From NCBI RefSeq assembly GCF_910592395.1, contig NC_088313.1:3040501-3104500 (forward strand): 64,000 nucleotides of DNA, written 5' to 3'. Shown in pieces: positions 58,941 through 64,000 of this stretch. The notes under the pieces were generated by a model that was not told the origin of the DNA, did not search any database, and worked only from the letters and a program-made list of their open reading frames with translations. Source of the stretch: Lineus longissimus (lineage: Eukaryota > Nemertea > Pilidiophora > Heteronemertea > Lineidae). The first letter of the stretch is position 1; every line of letters starts with the position of its first letter. The position numbers and the translations under genes are program-made.

Positions 58941-59454
58941 ATTCAATTCAATTCAAATAAGACTTATATAGCGCAATTATCCAATAACGTATGATTGCTC
59001 GGCTGCGCTTTGAAAACAAAGTCACCATAAACTCGACTTCAGCACCTTTTTGAATGTGCTCACAGTTGGAGCATTTCGCACATTCATGTCTAGTCTGTTC
59101 CAGAGTTGTGTAGCATACACCACAAAACTTCTGCCACCATATGATGCCAGGCGGTACCTGGGTACTTGGAGCAAACCTGGGTTCTGGGACCTCAGGGATC
59201 GGCTGGGTTCATACAGTGGCACAATATCTGATAGATAGCATGGGGCAAGGTCAGCTTTGCACTTAAACAAAAGGAGTGACACCTTGAAGTCAATTCTTTG
59301 AGGAATAGGAAGCCAGTGTAGCCTCCTGAGCACGGGTGTAATGTGCTGGTCACGACGAGTTCGAGTTATTATCCTGGCTGCATGATTTTGTGTAAGTTGG
59401 AGTTTGTGCATTAGGTTCTTGGTAATGCCGGCAAGGTTCTTGGTAATGCCGGCA
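58941..59454 (-). mobile_element. CR1-like LINE fragment, U7
   Basis: Same 3' end and same insertion point as in U3 (GGTATACA|ATTCAATTC), encoding HKLQLTQNHAARIITRTRRD... to KVLKSSLW. It is cut after a 21-bp tandem duplication (AGGTTCTTGGTAATGCCGGC at 59413-59433 and 59434-59454), where the foreign palindrome begins. Confidence 0.8.
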
Positions 59455-59455
59455 A

Positions 59456-59597
59456 TTCCGTATTAGAATCGGTCACTTCCGTATTAAAATACTTTTGGCC
59501 AATGGGAACCATCGTTTCAGTTGCGCGCGCCAATGAAACGATGGTTCCCATTGGCCAAAAGTATTTTAATACGGAAGTGACCGATTCTAATACGGAA
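59456..59597. repeat. 142-bp near-perfect palindrome
   Basis: Arms of 64 bp (59456-59519 and 59534-59597) are perfect reverse complements by eye, with a 14-bp GC-rich centre (GTTGCGCGCGCCAA). Each arm contains AATACGGAAGTGACC, and the AATACGGAAGT motif recurs just beyond the right arm at 59610-59620. Perhaps a fold-back element or a MITE. Confidence 0.9.
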
Positions 59598-59955
59598 GTA
59601 GACGTTTTCAATACGGAAGTGGAATATATAAGCACATATAAAGCGGCATTCTGATTGGCTGATTTTATGTCCATATAAAATGGGAATTTATGTGGTGATA
59701 AATTCGTCCGGTCTAATTTATGTGTAGATATAATCTAATTTATATGGACATAAAATCGGATTTTATGTGGACATAAAATTGAATTTATGTGGACATAAAA
59801 TGGAATTTATGTGTATATAAAATGAATTATTGTGCATATAAAGAAATTCATTCTGATTGGTCGGAATATATATGGACATAAAATATGAATATATATCCAC
59901 ATAAAATAACAATATATAAGGATATAAAATACGAATTGTGTCCACTCTGGCTTAC
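59598..59955. repeat. AT-rich degenerate repeat around TTTATGTGGACATAAA
   Basis: Many imperfect copies of a self-complementary motif (TTTATGTGGACATAAAAT, TTTATGTGTATATAAA, ATATATGGACATAAA). CATTCTGATTGG occurs twice (59649-59660, 59850-59861). It is absent from the other units. Unit sequence resumes at about 59960 (GCGTACGGCATCCCGCG). Confidence 0.75.
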
Positions 59956-60252
59956 CATACGCGTACGGCATCCCGCGTCCTCTCTGTCGTTTCCCTTCAA
60001 CAACCTTAGGTTGTCATTCCATCAGTATCTTGGGAAGTTTTGCTAGTTCAGTTCAAGACACGTGTCCAAACCAATTACGCTATTGGGTTGTTATTCCGTA
60101 TATTATTTTGGTCACGATTCCTTGGGCCAGGGCAAAATTCTACCCTCATGTTTTCCAAAGATCCAAAACAGTTCGAAACTATTTTGTGGACTAACCGACT
60201 GATATCGTGGTAACAATGTCATTTGGAGCTTTTCTTGTTTCTTGACTTTCAG

Positions 60253-61006
60253 TTGACGAAGATGATGAGGACGGTTCCCCTAAGGTAGTCAACTGTTACC
60301 CAGAGGGCAGTCATCTCCTGCCTTACGTGGTGGAGGAGTCCAATATGCTGAACCTCGCCCACGCCATGAAGACCGAAACGCCCTCACTGCCGCTGCGGGA
60401 CATGCGCAGCGTACTAAAGGATGTGGCCAAAGCCATGGCATCGTTGCATGAAAGAGGCCTGATTGCGAGCAGTTTGACTGTAAATGACGTTGGGATAATT
60501 GTCAGCACCGGAAATGAGGTAAGACAAGTTGATTTCGGCCACTCTATGGTGATTCATTTTACGAAAGATATTGTCCTTGTGAGCAACAGTTTCTGACACA
60601 ATGTGCTCTTGCTGTCTCTTTTGACAGCCTTGCTGTGACCCACTGGACTGGCCATCACTTGACTTCTTAAAGGGTAACTACCGGCAAACGTAAGGTAGGT
60701 CAGAATTAGTTACGGTACACGAAGTTGTCGGTAGGGCCTTTTCAGTCTCACTATCGAAACTTTATACCTACCGCTGAATCAAACATGTTTTTTAGACTTC
60801 AAATTTACCTCCTAGTTTCTGCCTATAGTCTTCCTTTAAGTGACGCATTTCATGATGCAGTGGCACAAGAGTACTGGCATCTTAAAATCGAGTGTTTCCT
60901 TGAATTGTGATACGGAGCGATCAGTTCGTTTCCCCAAGTCGAAATGTTGGATACTGAAGAATGGATCTTCCACCGATCTGGCCGGCGCGGGCGACTAGCG
61001 GTGTGA
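60253..61006 (+). pseudogene. Receptor tail exons D-F, headless copy, U7
   Basis: Exon D 60253-60518 (to 60578 with the DFG extension), exon E 60628-60689, exon F 60829-61006. All are open, but exons A-C are deleted from this unit. Nearly identical to the U5 exons (DFGHSMVIH shared). Confidence 0.65.
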
Positions 61007-61599
61007 CAGGAAAATTACTGTTGAACTAAGGTTGCATAGTAACAATGCATTTTAAAGCAAGTGGCCAACTTTAGCTGTACAATAATCAAACTAGACCATA
61101 TTATCCTATTTCAGAAAGTAACGATGACTTGCAACGTCCAATCGGCATTCCTATGTTCAGGTGTGAAACAAGCCCCGATTCCGCGAGATTTGAAAGATAA
61201 TATCCAGGATTTCGGCAACCTATGCAAGCGACTCTTACGTCACCACACCAAAAACAAAAATCAGCATTGACGGTGTTATATGGGATCAGTTTTTGTTCAC
61301 TGTGATAGGATATACCAATTGACTGCGTCGTTTTAAAAGCTGTTTGAGACTTGCTTAGGACGAGTAATTTCATGTTAGGTTATCGACTTGACTCGATGTT
61401 GCACCACTAGATTCTATAGGCTTTCTTAATTGTATTGGCTCGATATCTTATTTTCACTTTTACATGTTCGTGTGTTCGTGTAGATAGGACAGAATAATAT
61501 GGCTTTTAAGATGTTCGATAATTGATTTGCTTGTTCAACATAAACGGTGTGCCGTTGAACTTGATACGAAGTGTCACGATGAAAACGACCACACATCGA

Positions 61600-61832
61600 T
61601 GCGTTACTATGGAAAGGACAACAAACCGAGCGTCACTATTGAAAGGACAACAAACCGATCGTCACTATGGAAAGGAAAACAAACCGAGCATCACTATTGA
61701 AAGGACAACAAACCGAGCGTCACTATTGAAACGACAACAAACCGAGCGTCACTATGGAAAGGAAAACAAACCGAGCATCACTATTGAAAGGACAACAAAC
61801 CGAGCGTCTCTATGCAAAGGACAACAAACCGT
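61600..61832 (+). repeat. 29-bp minisatellite, U7 (about 8 copies)
   Basis: Variant order matches the U5 array almost exactly, supporting a recent exchange or duplication. Flanking non-genic sequence at 61007-61599 and 61833-62183 also matches U5. Confidence 0.9.
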
Positions 61833-62183
61833 ATACGAATCTAATGGGCGTTATGATGCTTACATTACCGACACGTTCTTGCTATAAGCATGCTGTAAAT
61901 GGATAATTTCAATACAATATCTATGCGTAACACATATTCCTTTCTAACATGAGAACCCGGCTTACACACGACATATGAGGTGATATTCATAGGGCACATC
62001 TTCCTCAGTTTTATTAATGTATGTACTGAAAATAAATCTTCGCGTATCACAAAAACGAAGAGGTGTGAAAATTCCTTGACGGTTTACAATTATTATTTCA
62101 CATTCTCCAAACAGACACAACACAATATAGTAGAACCGCCTTGTCACGCTACTATTACATGTACTGCGCGGAGTATGTTTACT

Positions 62184-64000
62184 TCATTGTCTAGACGCGT
62201 AAATTGGTTCTGCAAGAGCAGGTTGTGTGGTCAGGGTCTTTATGGCCAAGTATAAGTGACAGAGCCTTGTGGAGGTATCATAACTAAATGCGTTGAACGT
62301 GGAATGGTTGATACAGGCCTGCAAACACACCATCTTCCTGCTGCATGTCTCCGATTGCATGAGTCGAGTCGCGGTGGTAGTTGGGTTGAAAAGTTTCAAG
62401 AAGTATTGTTGGCAACCGCGAACTGAAAGTAAGATAAGACGTGCAGTTTACAAACGACTATTAAAGCTGTGCGTATCGATTTACCAGTATACACTACATA
62501 TTAGCACTGCAAACTCGGCTGTATCTGGTATGTCGCGTTGCACATTTGAACCAACACATCTTACCCGAAACTGAAGGACAATACACCTACGTTTTCGTAG
62601 TTTTTAGCCCAATACTCCTGCACTAAACAGGTCTATTGTATAACCACATGCATTGGTATGGGCCAAGTTGCTCAATATTATAGGCGACAGCGTTGCCGTT
62701 GGCGGTTTAGGTCCTAACCTTTCATGCCTTTCCCTCGAACGTCTTTAACTACAATCGCCCTCAGGGCTACCTTCCTGGCGCCAACCTGACCTCCAATGTA
62801 TATCCTTTTTGTTGAGAGAAAATAGCTACTGTACTTCTTGATTTTAATCGTCCGCCAATCGTTCCCGGAGAGGCTAAACTGAGATGCCAAACCGTGACCC
62901 GTACCTTTATCACTGTGATAACCAGTGAGATCACCAGCTTGGACCTGTAAAGACATAACAGCTTCACGTAGTATAAACACGAGTAGGCAGGGTTGAAAAA
63001 GAGGTAAGTCAGCACACACACGGCGCACAGGGCGACTGGATAGCCATTAGAAGTTGACATTGATATTGCTGATTTGCTCACAATGTCATGCGATTTGATT
63101 TTGTCTCTAGCCCTGCATCTTCTATATTGTTTTTTCAACTCTATACTCTAATTGTAAGTAACCAACGACAAGCCTTTTACTACTAAAACAATAATTGTTT
63201 TAGTATAAATGCGGGTCACTTGCAGAGGGTGTATTAAAATCAAAGGAAAAGTTATGGCGAGCGAGACCAATTACACGAAACCGGGATTGGTCGAAGCAAG
63301 CGGACACAAAAGAAGCATGCAAAGAATTTCTTTATTTAATTGGGCGTTAAGCCATGCGAGAGACATACCCCCCCCCCCCCCCCAGCATTACGATATAAGG
63401 GTTTTATTATATTTTTGATTAATGAAGTACCAATGCCTGATGTACACCGTGTTGGTGTCTTTCCCAGCATGCCCAGCGGATGTTTTCTTGGCTAATATTT
63501 GTTACTTCTTTTTTAGGTGTAAAGGAATAATCCACTTTATGGATAAACATCTCAAATATGTCATATCGTAAATCAAAGTACATTGTAATTAGTTTCATTA
63601 GACAATCGTTCTTGACTCCTGACTGATCAAGCAATAGCTTGATATAGAATTCGTGAGTGACAGGGATTCCTGCTGCAGTGGAAAACAAGTCATGGCGTCG
63701 ATGCGACAGGCAGACTACCAATTATTCAGAAACAAGCAGACAGTTACCTTGAAGGGTATCGAAAACAATGTCTTATTTCCGATCGTAGAGTCTGTAACCT
63801 CTGTTGAGTGTACCAGGTCGAACGCCCTGGAAACCCCAGGGACGGGTCTGAATATATCCACATAGTACGTTTTGCTGTTGATCTTGTTGTACAGTTGCCA
63901 TCCGATAACATATCCTTCTTCTTTGAACGTGTATGGAGCGGCCAAATGGACGATAACCTGACCGCCGTAGCTGCCGGGGAGAGCAGTCGGTTCCTGTCCC
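62184..64000 (-). CDS. Predicted secreted beta-rich/PAN-like protein, U7 (partial)
   Basis: Exon 3 62422-62184, exon 2 62944-62719, exon 1 from 63748 to beyond the window end (about 84 of 136 codons visible). The donor is GTAACT, a better match than GTTACT in other copies. Variable segments: LPGSYGGQVIV, KGTGHGLASQFSLSGNDWRTIKI and GGQVGARK. Open as far as can be seen. Confidence 0.65.
63368..63383 (+). repeat. Poly-C tract, U7
   Basis: Uninterrupted C16 at the same intronic place as in U5 and U6. Confidence 0.9.

Larger units (their letters stand above)
58694..64000. repeat. Tandem unit U7 (3' end outside window)
   Basis: Seventh copy. The 7TM exons are deleted and replaced by a LINE fragment, a palindrome and an AT-rich repeat. 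The tail exons, minisatellite and secreted gene follow, very similar to U5. Confidence 0.85.

Overview
This window looks like animal nuclear DNA, most likely from a marine invertebrate deuterostome. A cephalochordate such as amphioxus is my best guess, but hemichordate or echinoderm is possible. The reasons are spliced genes with GT-AG introns, a relaxin-receptor/LGR-type 7TM gene, PAN-domain exons, CR1-like LINEs (one with a 2A-like peptide), a piggyBac-like TTAA element and large tandem segmental duplications. Nothing in it is prokaryotic.

The whole window is a tandem array of seven diverged copies (units U1-U7) of one segment, broken by insertions and deletions. Approximate limits: U1 1-8282, U2 8283-15841, U3 15842-29282, U4 29283-36487, U5 36488-46137, U6 46138-58693, U7 58694-64000. 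An intact unit holds two convergent genes. On the + strand is an LRR-containing 7TM receptor (exon A = LRR end, hinge and TM1-6; exon B = TM7; exons C-F = a cytoplasmic tail resembling the C-lobe of a protein kinase without catalytic residues). Then comes a 29-bp minisatellite. On the - strand is a three-exon gene for a predicted secreted protein of about 290 aa (hydrophobic N terminus, a putative beta-rich module, a PAN-like cysteine domain). The 5' end of the secreted gene faces the upstream region of the next receptor copy.

The two genes have different fates. Every receptor copy is damaged, and mostly by different lesions: 1-nt deletions, a 16-nt deletion, nonsense codons, a lost splice donor, lost exons. 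U1 is the least damaged but has lost its LRR reading frame. The secreted gene has an open, splice-compatible frame in U1, U3, U4 and U5, and in the visible part of U7. It is nonsense-mutated in U6 and gutted in U2. Substitutions among its copies cluster in a few short segments of the beta-rich module, while adjacent coding and even intronic sequence is almost invariant. A co-duplicated secreted protein with variable loops beside a receptor is the most interesting system here; any ligand-receptor relation is inference.

Mobile elements date the array. A 5'-truncated CR1-like LINE sits at the same site in U1, U3 and U7. An unclassified 839-bp element occupies one site in U3, U4 and U5 (remnant in U1, empty in U2 and U6). 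A 3.0-kb relative of it sits in intron 1 of the U3 secreted gene. A 1.06-kb piggyBac-like element lies in U2. U6 carries a nested pair: a full-length CR1-like LINE (4.7 kb, intact 1191-codon ORF with a 2A-like sequence) inserted with a 5-bp duplication into the ORF of another LINE fragment. U7 carries a 142-bp near-perfect palindrome followed by an AT-rich degenerate repeat.
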